Source: Phycisphaeraceae bacterium (GTDB lineage Bacteria > Planctomycetota > Phycisphaerae > Phycisphaerales > SM1A02). Taken from it: a DNA stretch of 64,000 nucleotides. The position numbers and the translations under genes are program-made. The stretch lies in contig CP054178.1 in assembly GCA_015709595.1 (NCBI GenBank), positions 558,001 to 622,000 on the forward strand, given 5' to 3'. The notes under the pieces are model-generated. The model made no database searches. It was not told the origin of the DNA and saw nothing but the letters and a program-made list of their open reading frames with translations. The stretch's first letter is position 1. Each line of letters starts with the position of its first letter. This document shows positions 42,258 through 52,689 of this stretch, piece after piece.

Positions 42258-43424
42258 TCAGGCATGGTGGCACAACGCCATCACCTGTTCGGTAAGACGT
42301 TGGTCAAACACCGATTCGCTGAATCGCTCTGCTGACTGGCGACAGGCCGCGGACTCCCATGAGCGCGCCTCGAACTGCCGAAGCGCCCCGCCGAGCGCCT
42401 CGACCGTCTGCGACTCGAAGAACACGCCGCACTCCTCCGCCACTGTTTCGAGCGCGCCCCCCGCCGCGTAGGCGATCACCGGGCAGCCGCACGCCTGCGC
42501 TTCCACCGCGATGATGCCGAAGTCCTCCATCTGCGGCTGGATCAGGGCGCGGGCCCGGCGATACAAGTCGCGCAGCGAGGCGTCATCGACGCGCCCCAGA
42601 AACTCGATCGTTCCAGGCGGCGCGCCGTGCTCACGCATCGTTCGCCGCGCCAGCCGCTCGAGCGCGCCGCGCTGAGATCCGCTTCCCGCGATTCGCAGGC
42701 GTGCCCGCCGTGCTGTGCAGGCGCGAATCGCCAGGTCCACGCGCTTGTAGGGCTCCAGGGCGCCGACGAGCAGATGCCAATCCTCTCGCGGGACGGCGGG
42801 GTCGGGCGTGAAGAACGTCGTCCGCACCGGCGGAGGCGCCACGACCGCCTCGCGCTCCCAGCAGCGCTCGATGCGTTTCGCCGTGTGCTGGCTGTTGGCG
42901 AGAAACCGCGTGACGCGCGAGCAGACGGCGCGATCCCACCGCTGAAAGCGCCGCCTGATCATCCGCAGCCCGGCGGCGCGCAGACCGCCCAGGGCCCCGT
43001 GGCGATAGTCTTCCAGCTGATCCCATGCGTAGCGTGCGGGCGAGTGGCAGTAGCACAGGTGAGGAATCGGCTCGCCATCCGGTCGCGTCGGCGGAATGAT
43101 CGCCTTCATCACCGCGGAGCTGGTGGAGATGAGCAGGTCGCACCCGTCTGGGTGCTCCGGTCCGCGCACGCGCAGCCGCTCAACCGCCCACGGCATGATC
43201 GGGAAGCACCACCGCCGCAGCCGCCCCGACGCCCCCGGAATCCGCTGCAGCGGCGACGTGATGACGCGGCAGGCGGCGATCGCGTCCGTGAGAAACCGAC
43301 CATCGTTGACCAGCGTGTAGAGGGTGGTCGGTCCGTACAGGCGCGCCAGGGCGTCAAGCACCCACTCCCCGCCGCGCAGACCGACGAGCCAGTCGTGGGC
43401 GAGATGGATGCGGGGGCCGGGCAC
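42258..43424 (-). CDS. Glycosyltransferase family 4
   Basis: The 388-residue GT-B protein has N-terminal IHLAHDWLVGLRGGEWVLDA (sugar-acceptor half) and C-terminal HLLVGALEPYKRVDLAIRAC, RLRIAGSGSQR, IEFLGRVDDASLRDLYRRAR and the E-x7-E motif of retaining GT4 enzymes in EDFGIIAVEAQACGCPVIAY. It likely transfers a sugar from a nucleotide donor during envelope polysaccharide assembly. No ATG is available at the front. GTG 43424 is preferred since it begins just before the fold (PGPRIHLAHD), while a TTG 66 bases upstream is possible. It is divergent from the amidohydrolase. Confidence 0.9.
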   Translation of the reverse strand: MPGPRIHLAHDWLVGLRGGEWVLDALARLYGPTTLYTLVNDGRFLTDAIAACRVITSPLQRIPGASGRLRRWCFPIMPWAVERLRVRGPEHPDGCDLLISTSSAVMKAIIPPTRPDGEPIPHLCYCHSPARYAWDQLEDYRHGALGGLRAAGLRMIRRRFQRWDRAVCSRVTRFLANSQHTAKRIERCWEREAVVAPPPVRTTFFTPDPAVPREDWHLLVGALEPYKRVDLAIRACTARRARLRIAGSGSQRGALERLARRTMREHGAPPGTIEFLGRVDDASLRDLYRRARALIQPQMEDFGIIAVEAQACGCPVIAYAAGGALETVAEECGVFFESQTVEALGGALRQFEARSWESAACRQSAERFSESVFDQRLTEQVMALCHHA

Positions 43425-43532
43425 GCCGGGAGCGTAGCACACCCACTCGTGAGTACGGGTATCGCGCCGCGTCTCGATGCATCTCTGCAACGTGGTCCAC
43501 CACGTCCGACCCCGCCCCTACCATCCCCCGCC

Positions 43533-44702
43533 ATGACCTCCCTCTCACCACGAGCGGCGGACGCATCCGCTTCGCGCCCGGGCGATGCCCCGCGGTCGCC
43601 GGTTTCCGTCAGCCCGGCTCCCGGCGTCCGCCCCGTCAACGCCTCCAACCGTTTCGGCTGGGACTACCAGCGCGAGGCCGCGTCGTTCGGCCCGCCGGTG
43701 GCGCCGATCATCGACATCCACTCGCACGTCAACGGTCGCCGGGCCGCCGCGCTGTTGCTGCGGGCCTGCGACCTGTACGGCGTGCAGACCGTCTACTCGA
43801 TGACGATGTACGAGGAGGCGGACGTGGTGCGCGAGGTGTTCGGCGATCGCATCCGCTTCATTGCCGTACCCGACTACTGGGCCAAGGAGAACCGACGCCA
43901 CGCCCTGGCCGATGGATATATCCGCCGCATCGAGGAATGGCACGCCAAGGGCGCGCGGGTCGCCAAGCTGTGGGCCGCGCCCCGGTCGATCGACACCGCC
44001 CGCGAGCTGGGCGACCCCACGCTCTTCCGGCTCGACGCCCCATCGCGGATTGCCGCCGTGGAGACCGCCGTGGGGCTGGGCATGTCAATCATGGTTCACG
44101 TGGCCGACCCGGACACCTGGTTCGCCACCAAGTACGCCGATGCGTCGATCTACGGCACGAAGGAGTCGCAGTACGATCCCTTCGAGCGGCTGCTGGATCG
44201 CTTCCGCTCCACCACGTTCATCGCCGCTCACATGGCCGGCACGCCGGAGAATCTGGCGTTTCTCTCAGCGCTGCTGGATCGCCACCCCAACCTCGTCATT
44301 GACACCAGCGCCTGCAAGTGGCAGGTGCGCGAATGGTCAAAGCACCGGCAGGAGGAGATGCTGGGGTTCCTGCTGCGATACCGCACGCGCATTCTGTACG
44401 GGTCCGACATCGTGACCACTGACGACCATCTCACCAGCGAGGGCGACAAGAGCAACGAAATGCAGCGCAAGGCAGGCAGCGAGCAGGAGGCCTTCGACCT
44501 CTACGCCAGCCGCTACTGGTGCTACCGCGCCATGCTGGAGACGGACTACGAAGGCGAGTCGCCCGTGGCCGACCCGGACCTGGCGATGGTGGAGCCGGAT
44601 CGCTTCAGCAACATGAGCGCGCCCCGGCTGGTGGGCCGGGCGCTGCCGCCCGAGCTGCTGCGCCAGATCTACCACGACAACGCACGCCGTCTGTTCGGCT
44701 GA
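43533..44702 (+). CDS. Amidohydrolase-superfamily protein
   Basis: The 389-residue TIM-barrel metal hydrolase has an N-terminal HSH (PIIDIHSHVNGRRAAALLLR), a central HVADPD (MSIMVHVADPDTWFATKYAD), IAAHMAGTPENLAFL and ILYGSDIVTTDDHL with the catalytic Asp; these follow the amidohydrolase-related (AH2) pattern. The first 45 residues are Ala/Ser/Pro-rich and probably disordered. ATG 43533 has no clear ribosome site. It is followed by a dipeptidase gene 39 bases downstream, so the two may act on related small molecules, but the substrate is unknown. Confidence 0.82.
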   Translation: MTSLSPRAADASASRPGDAPRSPVSVSPAPGVRPVNASNRFGWDYQREAASFGPPVAPIIDIHSHVNGRRAAALLLRACDLYGVQTVYSMTMYEEADVVREVFGDRIRFIAVPDYWAKENRRHALADGYIRRIEEWHAKGARVAKLWAAPRSIDTARELGDPTLFRLDAPSRIAAVETAVGLGMSIMVHVADPDTWFATKYADASIYGTKESQYDPFERLLDRFRSTTFIAAHMAGTPENLAFLSALLDRHPNLVIDTSACKWQVREWSKHRQEEMLGFLLRYRTRILYGSDIVTTDDHLTSEGDKSNEMQRKAGSEQEAFDLYASRYWCYRAMLETDYEGESPVADPDLAMVEPDRFSNMSAPRLVGRALPPELLRQIYHDNARRLFG

Positions 44703-44741
44703 CGCAGTCGAATCACGCTCACGCATCGAGAACCTCGCGGC

Positions 44742-45767
44742 ATGATCCGATGGATCGACGGACATCTCGACCTGGCGTACCTGGCGGCCCAGGGACGCGA
44801 CCTGACCCGCCCCTGCCGCGACGCCGCCACGGGGTGCGTGTCACTGCCCGACCTGCGCGAGGGGAGCGTCGAACTCTGCTTCGGGACCATCTTCCTCGAC
44901 GTGGCGCGGGGGGGCCGCCCCGGATGCCTGGCCAGCGAAGACGTGGACGCCGTGGAGCGCGAGGCCCTGCGGCAGATCGTCATCTACGAGGAACTCGAAC
45001 GTCAGGGCCACCTCCGGATCGTGCGTGACGCCGCCGACCTGCCCGCCATCACCCCTCCGACGGCTGACGCGTCGCCCCTTTCAGACGACGCACCGCTCCG
45101 CATGGTCATCCTGATGGAAGGCGCCGACCCGATTCGATCACCGGAGCACGTGCCGCACTGGCACGAGCGCGGCGTGCGCCTGGTGGGGATGACCTGGGCT
45201 TTCGGTTCACGGTACGCGGGCGGCAACGCGGCGCCAGGGCCGCTCACCGGGGCGGGGCGGGAACTGGTTCACGCCCTGGATGACGCGGGCATCATTCACG
45301 ATCTCTCGCACCTGGCCGACGAAGCGATGGACGAGGTTCTCGACCTGGCGCGAGGCGCGGTGGCGGCGTCGCATTCCAACGCACGGGCGCTGATGCACGT
45401 GGAGAATCAGCCCCCCAACCAGCGGCACCTGCGCGATGAGTCAATCCGGGCCATCGCCTCGCGCGGCGGGGTGATTGGGCTCAACCTGTTCTCAAAGTTC
45501 CTGGCCAACGACCGCCGTGCAACGGTCGATGACGCCGTCGCCCACGTGGAGCACATCGCCGAAGTCATGGGCACAAGGCGGGGCGTCGCGCTGGGCTCCG
45601 ACGCGGACGGCGGATTCCCCCCCACCGACCTGCCGATCGGGCTGGACCATCCACGCGCCTGGCGGGCCCTGCCCGCGGCGCTGGCGGCGCGGGGCTGGTC
45701 GCCCGACGATCTGCACGGCTTCCAGCGCGGCAACTGGGTGTGCTTTCTGCGCCGCGCCTGGCGGTGA
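44742..45767 (+). CDS. Membrane dipeptidase (M19, renal-dipeptidase-like)
   Basis: The 341-residue TIM-barrel dizinc peptidase has RWIDGHLDLAYLA (first His and Asp), MVILMEGADPI (bridging Glu), IIHDLSHLADEAMDEVL (His), AVAASHSNARALM (His) and GVALGSDADGGFP (Asp), the M19 zinc pattern. These enzymes cleave dipeptides, including D-amino-acid-containing ones. No signal peptide is evident, so it may act in the cytoplasm. It lies downstream of the amidohydrolase on the same strand and converges with the MeaB-like gene (26 bases between stops). Confidence 0.9.
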   Translation: MIRWIDGHLDLAYLAAQGRDLTRPCRDAATGCVSLPDLREGSVELCFGTIFLDVARGGRPGCLASEDVDAVEREALRQIVIYEELERQGHLRIVRDAADLPAITPPTADASPLSDDAPLRMVILMEGADPIRSPEHVPHWHERGVRLVGMTWAFGSRYAGGNAAPGPLTGAGRELVHALDDAGIIHDLSHLADEAMDEVLDLARGAVAASHSNARALMHVENQPPNQRHLRDESIRAIASRGGVIGLNLFSKFLANDRRATVDDAVAHVEHIAEVMGTRRGVALGSDADGGFPPTDLPIGLDHPRAWRALPAALAARGWSPDDLHGFQRGNWVCFLRRAWR

Positions 45768-45793
45768 TTGAGCCATGACTGGCGATCGAAGGT

Positions 45794-46912
45794 CTACGCG
45801 AACAGACCGTCAAGCAGTTCGACGACGCCCTTGCCCTGCGTGGCGATGGTTTCGTGGATGGCGCGCCCGTCAGCGATGTCCAGCAGCTCGCGCTTGAGCT
45901 TGTTCTCGCCCGCGAAGTCCGCCTTGTTGATGACGAAGAGGTCGGCGATCTCCAGCAGACCCGCCTTGTCCATCTGCACCGAGTCGCCCATGCCGGGCAC
46001 CACCACCACCGCGGTGCGATCCACGTAGTTGCGGATGGCCACATCGTTCTGCCCGGCGCCCACGGTTTCAATGATGAGCTTGTCGAAACCCGCGCCGCCG
46101 ATCAGCTCCACGATGTCCGGCAGCGTGCGGTAGTCCTCGCCCACGATGGCCAGCGAGCGGTAGAAGATCTTCTCGTCCACGGTGTTGAAGTCCACGCGGA
46201 GACGATCGCCCAGCAGGGCGCCGCCCGTGATGGGGCTCATGGGGTCGAAGGCGACGACGGCCACGCGCTCGCCCCGGCGCACCGCCTCGGTGGCCATGGA
46301 AGCCACCAGGGTGCTCTTGCCCGCGCCGGGCGCGCCGGTGAGGCCGACCACCTGCCCGGGGCGGCGACGCGGGACATCGCCGGGCGCCTTGCCCGCGTGG
46401 GCGAAGGAGATCGCCCGCGCCAGCGTCGCGTGAGGATGGTCCGACTTCAGCGCGCCGTAGGGCTTCGTCGCCTCACGCACGCTCTGGATGATCTCATCCA
46501 TCGACGTGCCGGTATGGAACACCTGGTTGACGCCGGACTCGAGCAGCGGCTGCACGTCCTCCTGGGGAATGATCCCCCCCACGTTGACCACCATGTCAGG
46601 CCGGCCCACCCTGCGGCACTCGTCCAGCAGGCGCGGCACCAGCACCATGTGCGAGTTGCTCATCATCGAGCAGGCGATCAGGTCGCAGTCCTCGTCGCGG
46701 GCTGAAATGGCCAGCGAACGGGGCGTCTGCCACAGCCCGGAATAAATGACGTGGACGCCCGAATCGCGCATGGCGCGGGCGATGAGCTTCACGCCCCGGT
46801 CGTGCCCATCCAGACCCATCTTGCCCAGCAGCACGCGCGGACGATGGGGCAGATCGGCGCAGCGATCCTTCTTCTCGATCGAAGTGGTCGGTTCGGTGGT
46901 GGGAACTGGCAT
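45794..46912 (-). CDS. Cobalamin-binding domain fused to a MeaB/ArgK-type GTPase
   Basis: The 372-residue protein has two parts. Residues about 24-150 form the B12-binding domain of adenosylcobalamin mutases, with DGHDRG (D-x-H-x-x-G, residues 35-40), VIYSGLWQTP, DLIACSMMSNSH and VNVGGIIP. Residues about 160-372 are the GTPase chaperone: Walker A GAPGAGKST (193-201), [31 protein letters not shown] and VINKADFAGENK. MeaB normally loads and protects mutases; in IcmF the same two domains are joined to a mutase. Here no mutase domain follows, and the GTPase lacks the MeaB C-terminal arm. The start ATG 46912 lies in a Pro/Thr/Ser-rich leader. It is divergent from 5-oxoprolinase. Confidence 0.88.
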   Translation of the reverse strand: MPVPTTEPTTSIEKKDRCADLPHRPRVLLGKMGLDGHDRGVKLIARAMRDSGVHVIYSGLWQTPRSLAISARDEDCDLIACSMMSNSHMVLVPRLLDECRRVGRPDMVVNVGGIIPQEDVQPLLESGVNQVFHTGTSMDEIIQSVREATKPYGALKSDHPHATLARAISFAHAGKAPGDVPRRRPGQVVGLTGAPGAGKSTLVASMATEAVRRGERVAVVAFDPMSPITGGALLGDRLRVDFNTVDEKIFYRSLAIVGEDYRTLPDIVELIGGAGFDKLIIETVGAGQNDVAIRNYVDRTAVVVVPGMGDSVQMDKAGLLEIADLFVINKADFAGENKLKRELLDIADGRAIHETIATQGKGVVELLDGLFA

Positions 46913-47144
46913 GAACGGATTGATCCGGGCTGAAAAAGGGCTCGACCCGACATTCGCCGGCCCGAGCAGAAGCGGCGTCAATGGTAGACGACTGGGCGTG
47001 AAATGCGCCGAACGATCGTGGGGACAATGCGACCGAGACGCGATTCACGCGACTCGCCCGGCACGAGCGCGAACACACCCTCGGCGAACGCCCGGTCGGC
47101 GCCGGTTAGAATCGCCACCCCGAACCCACTCGCGGCGATTCCCC

Positions 47145-50100
47145 ATGCAGCCATCCGGTCTCTGGCAAGTTTTCATCGATACCGGCGGCACCTTCACCGA
47201 CTGCGTAGCGATCGATCCATCGGGGGAGACCCATCGGGCCAAGGTGCTCAGCTCGGGCGAGCTGCGCGCCGCCGTGTCGCGGGTGCTGACGAGCAACCGT
47301 GTTCGATTGAGCGAGCACGCCCCGTGGCCCGATGACTTCATCACCGGCTTCGAGGTGCGGCGGACCTCTTCGGGGCGCTCACCAGCGCATGGCGTCGACG
47401 GTTCCACCGCCAACGGCGATCCCCCACCGCGCGTCCTGACGTACCGCGCCGTCGATCAGGAGGTGACATTCGACCGGCCTCCCGTTCCGCCCCTCAGCCC
47501 CGGGGAGGTGATCGCCCTTGCGTCCGATGAGGAAACGCCCGTGCTGGCGGCGCGCCTGGTGACTGGAACGTCAGCGCGGAGCGCCTTGCCGCCCATCGAG
47601 CTGCGTCTGGCCACCACGCGGGCCACCAACGCCCTGCTGCAGCGGATCGGTCCTCCGGTGGCGTTCTTCGTGACGCGCGGGTTCGCCGACCTGCTCATCA
47701 TCCGCGATCAGACGCGACCGGACCTGTTCGCCCGGCGCATCGAGCGTCCGCCCCCGCTGTATTCCCGCGTGATCGAGGTGGATGAGCGGCTGGACGCCTC
47801 CGGTCGGGTGATCGATCCGCTGGACGCCGCGTCGCTGGAGAACGCGGCGCGACAGGTGCTGGACCGCGGCGTGCGCCACGCGGCGGTGGCGCTCCTCCAC
47901 GCCTACCTCCATCCCGCGCACGAGCGGCAGGCCGCGTCGATCCTGCGGCGGATGGGCTTCGAGCACGTGTCCACGTCCGCCGAGCTGTCGCCGCTCATCC
48001 GCATCGTGCCTCGGGCGGAGACCGCCGTGGTCAACGCCTTCACGTCACCGGCGATCGATGCATACCTGGAGCGCCTCTGGGCCGCCATGCCGGGGGCGAC
48101 GATCCGCGTGATGACCAGCGCGGGCGGACTGGCGCGGGCTTCAGGCATCCGCGCCAAGGACTGCCTGCTCAGTGGACCCGCCGGGGGCGTGCTCGGCGCC
48201 GCCGAAGCGGGACGGCGCTCCGGATTCCGGCGCGTGATCGGGTTCGACATGGGCGGGACCAGCACCGACGTCTGCCGCGTCGATGAATCGCCGGAGTACC
48301 GTTTCGAGCACCAGGTCGGCGCGGGGCGCATCCAGGCCCCGGCGCTGGCGATCGAAACGGTCGCCGCGGGCGGAGGGTCGGTCTGCGCCTTCCGGCACGG
48401 GCGCCTGGAAGTCGGACCCCGCAGTGCCGGGGCTTCGCCGGGACCGGCGTGCTACGGACGGGGCGGACCACTCACCATCACCGACGTGAATCTGCTGCTG
48501 GGCCGGATCGTCCCCGAACGATTCGAGATTCCGCTCGATCCGAGCGCGGCGAAGCACGCCCTGTCGGACGTGCTGGCCGCGATCGAACGCGAAACCGGCC
48601 GACGCCCGGACCGTGACGTGGTGCTGGAGGCGTTTCTGGCCCTGGCGGACCAGCGGATGGCGGACGCCATGGCGCGTATCTCCATCCGCCGGGGGTTCGA
48701 CGTTTCTGATTACGCGCTCGTGTCCTTCGGCGGCGCCGGGGGACAGCATTGCTGCCGTGTGGCCGAGCGGCTGGGCATCTCGACGGTGCTCATGCCGCGC
48801 GACGCCTCGCTGCTCAGCGCGGTGGGGCTGGGGGCGGCGTCCATCGAGCGCTTCGCCCAGCGGCAGGTGCTCCAGCCGCTCTCCGAGTTCCTCGGTCGCT
48901 TCGACGCGCTGCGCCACGAACTGGCGCGCGAGTGTTGCGCCCTGCTGACCGAGGAACTCGGCGCCGAGCCCGAGCGCGACGACATCTCCGAGCAGCGCCT
49001 CGTGGACGTTCGGCTGCTGGGGCAGGAGGCGACCATCACGCTGGAAGCAACCGAGGCCGCAGAAATTCAGCCACGGTTCGAGCGGGCGTATCACGCGCTG
49101 TACGGCCACGCGCCGGAGGGCAAGCCGATCGAAGTGGAGTCGATGCGCGTGATCATGCGAGTGCGTCGAAGGGCAGGCCAGACGCCTGCCCCACCAGCAC
49201 CGAGGCGAACAGGCGAGTCGCCTGGGCCGGCGGCGGCTCCAGCGAGCCGCGACCGTGAGGGGGTGGCGCCCGCCACGCACAGGCATCGCGTCTGGGTCGG
49301 CGGCGCGTGGCGCGAGTCAGCGCGGCATGAGCGCGAAGCACTGATCCCGGGGACCATGCTACGTGGTCCCGCGGTCATTACCGGCGCCTCCAGCACGTTC
49401 ATCATCGAGCCGGGCTGGTCGGCATTCGTCGATCCGTCGGACTGCCTGGTGCTGCGGCGTGAAGCGGACCATGACGCACCAACCCGACGCGCGGAGTCCG
49501 GGACGTCACCGCCGCCCGCGCGCCACGAACTGGCCGAGCGCGACCTGTTCATCAACCGGCTCACCTCCATCGCGGGCGAGATGGGCGATCTGCTGGAGCG
49601 CACCGCGATCTCGGTGAACGTGAAGGAGCGCCGCGACTTCTCCTGCGCCCTGCTGGATGGCGAAGGTCGTCTGCTGGTCAACGCGCCGCACATTCCCGTG
49701 CATCTTGGCGCGCTGGGGCTGTGCGTGCGGGCCGTCCGAGCCGCCCTGCCGATCGGGGCGGGCGACGTCATCATCACCAACCACCCCGCGTTCGGCGGTT
49801 CGCACCTGCCTGACGTGAGCATCATCACGCCGGTGTACGCGCCGGATCATCAACTCATCGGCTTCGCGGCGGCGCGGGCGCATCACGCGGAGATCGGCGG
49901 ATCACGCCCCGGCTCGATGCCGCCCGACGCGCGAACGCTCGCGGAGGAGGGAGTCGTCATTCCCCCCATGCACCTCGTGAAGGGCGGCGAGCCCCGCTTC
50001 GACCGCGTCGAGCGGCTGCTTCGCGCCGACCCGTTCCCCAGCCGCGCGGTCTCCGACAATCTCGCCGACCTGCGCGCCCAGGTGGCGGCGACGCGTCGAG

Positions 50101-51071
50101 GCGCCGACGCCCTGGCCGCGCTGGTTCGGGAGCGCGGCGTCGACTTCGTCCGCCGGCAGATGGACGCCCTGCGCCGTCACGCATCCGAGCAGGCCCGCAA
50201 GGCCATCGCCACGCTGCCCGCGGCGCGGTTTGAGGCGGAGGAGTCGCTGGATGACGGATCACCTCTGCGCGTGGTCATCGACCGCGACGAGGATCGGCTC
50301 CGCATCGACTTCTCCGGCTCCGCCGCGGTGCATCCCGGCAATCTCAACGCCACGCCGGCCATTGTTCACAGCGTGGTGCTCTACGTGCTGCGCCTGCTGG
50401 TCGGCGAGGCCCTGCCGCTCAACGAGGGCATGCTGGAAACGGTGTCGATTCACGTCCCGCCGGGGCTGCTGAATCCGCCGTTCGATCTTTCCGATGCGAC
50501 CCGTTGCCCGGCGGTCGTGGGCGGAAACACGGAAGTCAGCCAGCGGCTCACCGATACGCTCATCAAGGCGCTGGGGCTGATGGCCGCCGGACAGGGCACC
50601 ATGAACAACCTGCTTTTCGGCGACGATCGCGTGTCGTACTATGAAACGATCTGCGGCGGCTCCGGCGCCGGGCCTGGATGGGATGGCGCCGACGCCGTGC
50701 AGACACACATGACCAACACCCGGCTGACCGACCCGGAAGTGCTGGAGCATCGCTTCCCGGTCATGCTGGAGCGATTCGTCATCCGGCGCGGCTCCGGCGG
50801 ACGCGGCCGATGGCGCGGCGGGGACGGCGTGGTCCGGGAACTGCGCTTCCTGCGGCCCATGGCGGTCTCGGTGCTCACCCAGCGACGGGCCAGCGGACCC
50901 TTCGGAATGGAAGGCGGTTCACGCGGAGCGCCGGGGTTTCAGCGGATTGTGCGGTCCGATGGCGACGTGGTCGAACTCCGCTCCGTCGATGGCGCATCGG
51001 TGGACGCCGGTGATCGCCTCATCATCGAGACGCCGGGAGGCGGCGGGTGGGGACGGGCGACGGATGGGTGA
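47145..51071 (+). CDS. 5-oxoprolinase, HyuA-HyuB fusion
   Basis: ATP-dependent opening of 5-oxoproline (or a hydantoin) to the amino acid. The 1308-residue protein joins both subunits, as in eukaryotic OPLAH. The HyuA half (1-about 790) has [53 protein letters not shown] and [18 protein letters not shown]. The HyuB half has [60 protein letters not shown] and [19 protein letters not shown]. Between them (about residues 674-712) a Pro/Ala/Arg-rich insert ([20 protein letters not shown] and following) comes from a dispersed repeat. ATG 47145 is preferred just before the first conserved strand. It is the longest gene in the window. Confidence 0.93.
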   Translation: MQPSGLWQVFIDTGGTFTDCVAIDPSGETHRAKVLSSGELRAAVSRVLTSNRVRLSEHAPWPDDFITGFEVRRTSSGRSPAHGVDGSTANGDPPPRVLTYRAVDQEVTFDRPPVPPLSPGEVIALASDEETPVLAARLVTGTSARSALPPIELRLATTRATNALLQRIGPPVAFFVTRGFADLLIIRDQTRPDLFARRIERPPPLYSRVIEVDERLDASGRVIDPLDAASLENAARQVLDRGVRHAAVALLHAYLHPAHERQAASILRRMGFEHVSTSAELSPLIRIVPRAETAVVNAFTSPAIDAYLERLWAAMPGATIRVMTSAGGLARASGIRAKDCLLSGPAGGVLGAAEAGRRSGFRRVIGFDMGGTSTDVCRVDESPEYRFEHQVGAGRIQAPALAIETVAAGGGSVCAFRHGRLEVGPRSAGASPGPACYGRGGPLTITDVNLLLGRIVPERFEIPLDPSAAKHALSDVLAAIERETGRRPDRDVVLEAFLALADQRMADAMARISIRRGFDVSDYALVSFGGAGGQHCCRVAERLGISTVLMPRDASLLSAVGLGAASIERFAQRQVLQPLSEFLGRFDALRHELARECCALLTEELGAEPERDDISEQRLVDVRLLGQEATITLEATEAAEIQPRFERAYHALYGHAPEGKPIEVESMRVIMRVRRRAGQTPAPPAPRRTGESPGPAAAPASRDREGVAPATHRHRVWVGGAWRESARHEREALIPGTMLRGPAVITGASSTFIIEPGWSAFVDPSDCLVLRREADHDAPTRRAESGTSPPPARHELAERDLFINRLTSIAGEMGDLLERTAISVNVKERRDFSCALLDGEGRLLVNAPHIPVHLGALGLCVRAVRAALPIGAGDVIITNHPAFGGSHLPDVSIITPVYAPDHQLIGFAAARAHHAEIGGSRPGSMPPDARTLAEEGVVIPPMHLVKGGEPRFDRVERLLRADPFPSRAVSDNLADLRAQVAATRRGADALAALVRERGVDFVRRQMDALRRHASEQARKAIATLPAARFEAEESLDDGSPLRVVIDRDEDRLRIDFSGSAAVHPGNLNATPAIVHSVVLYVLRLLVGEALPLNEGMLETVSIHVPPGLLNPPFDLSDATRCPAVVGGNTEVSQRLTDTLIKALGLMAAGQGTMNNLLFGDDRVSYYETICGGSGAGPGWDGADAVQTHMTNTRLTDPEVLEHRFPVMLERFVIRRGSGGRGRWRGGDGVVRELRFLRPMAVSVLTQRRASGPFGMEGGSRGAPGFQRIVRSDGDVVELRSVDGASVDAGDRLIIETPGGGGWGRATDG
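49174..49266. repeat. Composite palindromic repeats inserted in the 5-oxoprolinase gene
   Basis: Three parts are visible: a 30-base unit (49174-49203) beginning CAGGCCAGACGCCTGCCCC, the perfect palindrome CAGGCGAGTCGCCTG (49210-49224) and GAGCCGCGACCGTGAGGGGG (49244-49263). The first unit matches an intergenic copy at 56802-56831 on the opposite strand with about 7 differences in 30. Confidence 0.7.
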
Positions 51072-51235
51072 ATCCCCGATGCCGCGTGGAATCCAGTGAC
51101 GCCCGACGTGTCCTTCCGTCAAGCAGGGGGAGAGTTGTCGTACGCGCGGGAAAACAACATGGAATCTCGGCAACTGCCCTTGCTTGCGTGCGTATCCGTG
51201 TCAGGGTAGGGTTGGAGACAACCGGAGAAAGGATC

Positions 51236-51571
51236 ATGTCACGGCTGACACACGCCCCGGCCGCCGATTCGCGGTTTTCAACCGTCCGGCTGGCCGCGCC
51301 GCAGGACGCGACGCTCTCGAGCGGCCTGCTGCACCTGCTGAACGACGCCCGTGCCGCGCTGGCGCGGCGCGTGTCGGGCATTCAGATCGATCTTTCAGGC
51401 GTGCGCGTCATGAACGGTCGCCTGCTCGCCACCATCATGCTGATCGTGCGCGAATCCCGTGCCGCCGGAGCGCTGCTGCGGCTGTCCGGCGCGACGGCGC
51501 AGTTCAGACGCTGGGCCTCGACCTTCGGCTTGCTGGAGACGCTGGAACGCCAGGGGCTGATCGAGGCGTGA
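51236..51571 (+). CDS. STAS-domain protein (anti-anti-sigma-like)
   Basis: The 111-residue protein is one STAS domain: RFSTVRLAAPQDATLSSGLL, SGIQIDLSGVRVMNGRLLAT and IVRESRAAGALLRLSGATAQ then FRRWASTFGLLETLERQGLI. The position where anti-sigma antagonists carry the phosphorylated Ser/Thr reads VRVMNGRLLAT, so a residue that could be phosphorylated is not obvious, and signalling may differ. The start ATG 51236 follows GGAGAAAGGATC. No anti-sigma kinase lies beside it. It converges with the YmdB-like gene. Confidence 0.72.
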   Translation: MSRLTHAPAADSRFSTVRLAAPQDATLSSGLLHLLNDARAALARRVSGIQIDLSGVRVMNGRLLATIMLIVRESRAAGALLRLSGATAQFRRWASTFGLLETLERQGLIEA

Positions 51572-51575
51572 TCGT

Positions 51576-52403
51576 TCAGGTCCGGAACGGCGGGCTGGCG
51601 TAATCGGCCCGATACTCGATCCGATCAATCGACAACGCTCGCCCCGACGACTCCGATACGCGCACCACGGCGCCGCACATCATGGCGCCATGCTCCGCGA
51701 CGCCGTAGGGCATGTGGAGCGCGGTGGTCATGTGCCGAAGAACCGCATCGGTCTCCCGTCCGATAATGGAGTCGTAGGGTCCGCACATCCCGACGTCGGT
51801 GATGAACGCCGTCCCCCCCGGCAGCACCCGTGCGTCGGCGGTGGGCACGTGCGTGTGCGTTCCCAGCACGGCGGCCGCGCGACCCTTCAGATAGGCGGCG
51901 AGCGCAACCTTCTCGCTGGTCGTCTCCATGTGGGCCTCAACCAGGACGATCGGATTCGGCTCGGGCAACTCGGCGAGCACCTCGTCCACGCACTGAAACG
52001 GGTCATTGGCGGGAAGCGGCATGTAGATGCGCCCCAGCACGGTCATCACGTACACCGAACGGGAGAAACCGGGCGGCGGCGCCAGGCGAATCCAGCGCTT
52101 TCCCGGCGATTTCCGGGCCAGATTGGCGGGGCGAAGCACGGGCGCGTCCGGCTGCTCCAGCAGCGGCACGATGCTGTGATCGCGGTAGCAGTGGTCGCCC
52201 AGCGTGACGGCGTGGATGCCCGCGGCCCGCAGATGACCGAGGATCGAAGGTGAAAGCCCCGATCCGCTGCGGGCGTTCTCGCCGTTGGCGATGATGAGGT
52301 GCGGCGCATGATCCCGCTTCAGCGAAGCCATCTGCTGCTCCACCACCCGGCGCCCGGGACGCCCCACGATGTCGCCCAGGAACGCGATGCACAGGTCGGC
52401 CAT
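51576..52403 (-). CDS. YmdB-type metallophosphoesterase (2',3'-cyclic-nucleotide phosphodiesterase family)
   Basis: The 275-residue protein begins CIAFLGDIVGRPGRRVVEQQ and continues LIIANGENARSGSGLSPSIL, HAVTLGDHCYRDHSIVPLLE, IVLVEAHMETTSEKVALAAY, VLGTHTHVPTADARVLPGGT and AFITDVGMCGPYDS. These are the metal-binding blocks of the TIGR00282/YmdB family. In B. subtilis YmdB affects biofilm decisions and hydrolyses cyclic nucleotides. One position differs from the usual GDH(T/V)W motif (GDHCYR). The start ATG 52403 has AGGAG about ten bases upstream. It converges with the STAS gene (4 bases). Confidence 0.9.
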   Translation of the reverse strand: MADLCIAFLGDIVGRPGRRVVEQQMASLKRDHAPHLIIANGENARSGSGLSPSILGHLRAAGIHAVTLGDHCYRDHSIVPLLEQPDAPVLRPANLARKSPGKRWIRLAPPPGFSRSVYVMTVLGRIYMPLPANDPFQCVDEVLAELPEPNPIVLVEAHMETTSEKVALAAYLKGRAAAVLGTHTHVPTADARVLPGGTAFITDVGMCGPYDSIIGRETDAVLRHMTTALHMPYGVAEHGAMMCGAVVRVSESSGRALSIDRIEYRADYASPPFRT

Positions 52404-52471
52404 GAAGGGAAACTCCTGATTTCGCAACCGACCCGGTGAAATGAGCGGATGAATTCCTGACGGGGAGAGGT

Positions 52472-52477
52472 TATACT
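52472..52477 (+). promoter_or_regulatory. Possible -10 box
   Basis: TATACT lies in a GC-rich gap of 286 bases between the divergent YmdB and DUF3553 genes, with a T before it. No -35 of quality is found 16-18 bases upstream. It could serve the DUF3553 gene. Confidence 0.3.
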
Positions 52478-52689
52478 CTTCACGGGATGGCGGGCCGATG
52501 AGCCCGCGCGAGTCCGCCTCGAAGCGGACGCTTGAGGAATCCCGTCCAACACGCCCGGCACGCACCGACACGGTCGCCCGCGATCGTCGGGGCGTCGGTG
52601 CATGGGGCCGAAGGACGCCGACTGATCGAGCGGAATGATCCGCGCCGCGCGCGGGCCCACGGCCCCTCAGCGTCGGGATGGAGACCAGA

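Noticed and set aside
52472-52477. Complete sigma-70 promoter in the YmdB-DUF3553 gap
   Set aside because: Only the -10-like TATACT is good. It is listed with low confidence and not as a full promoter.
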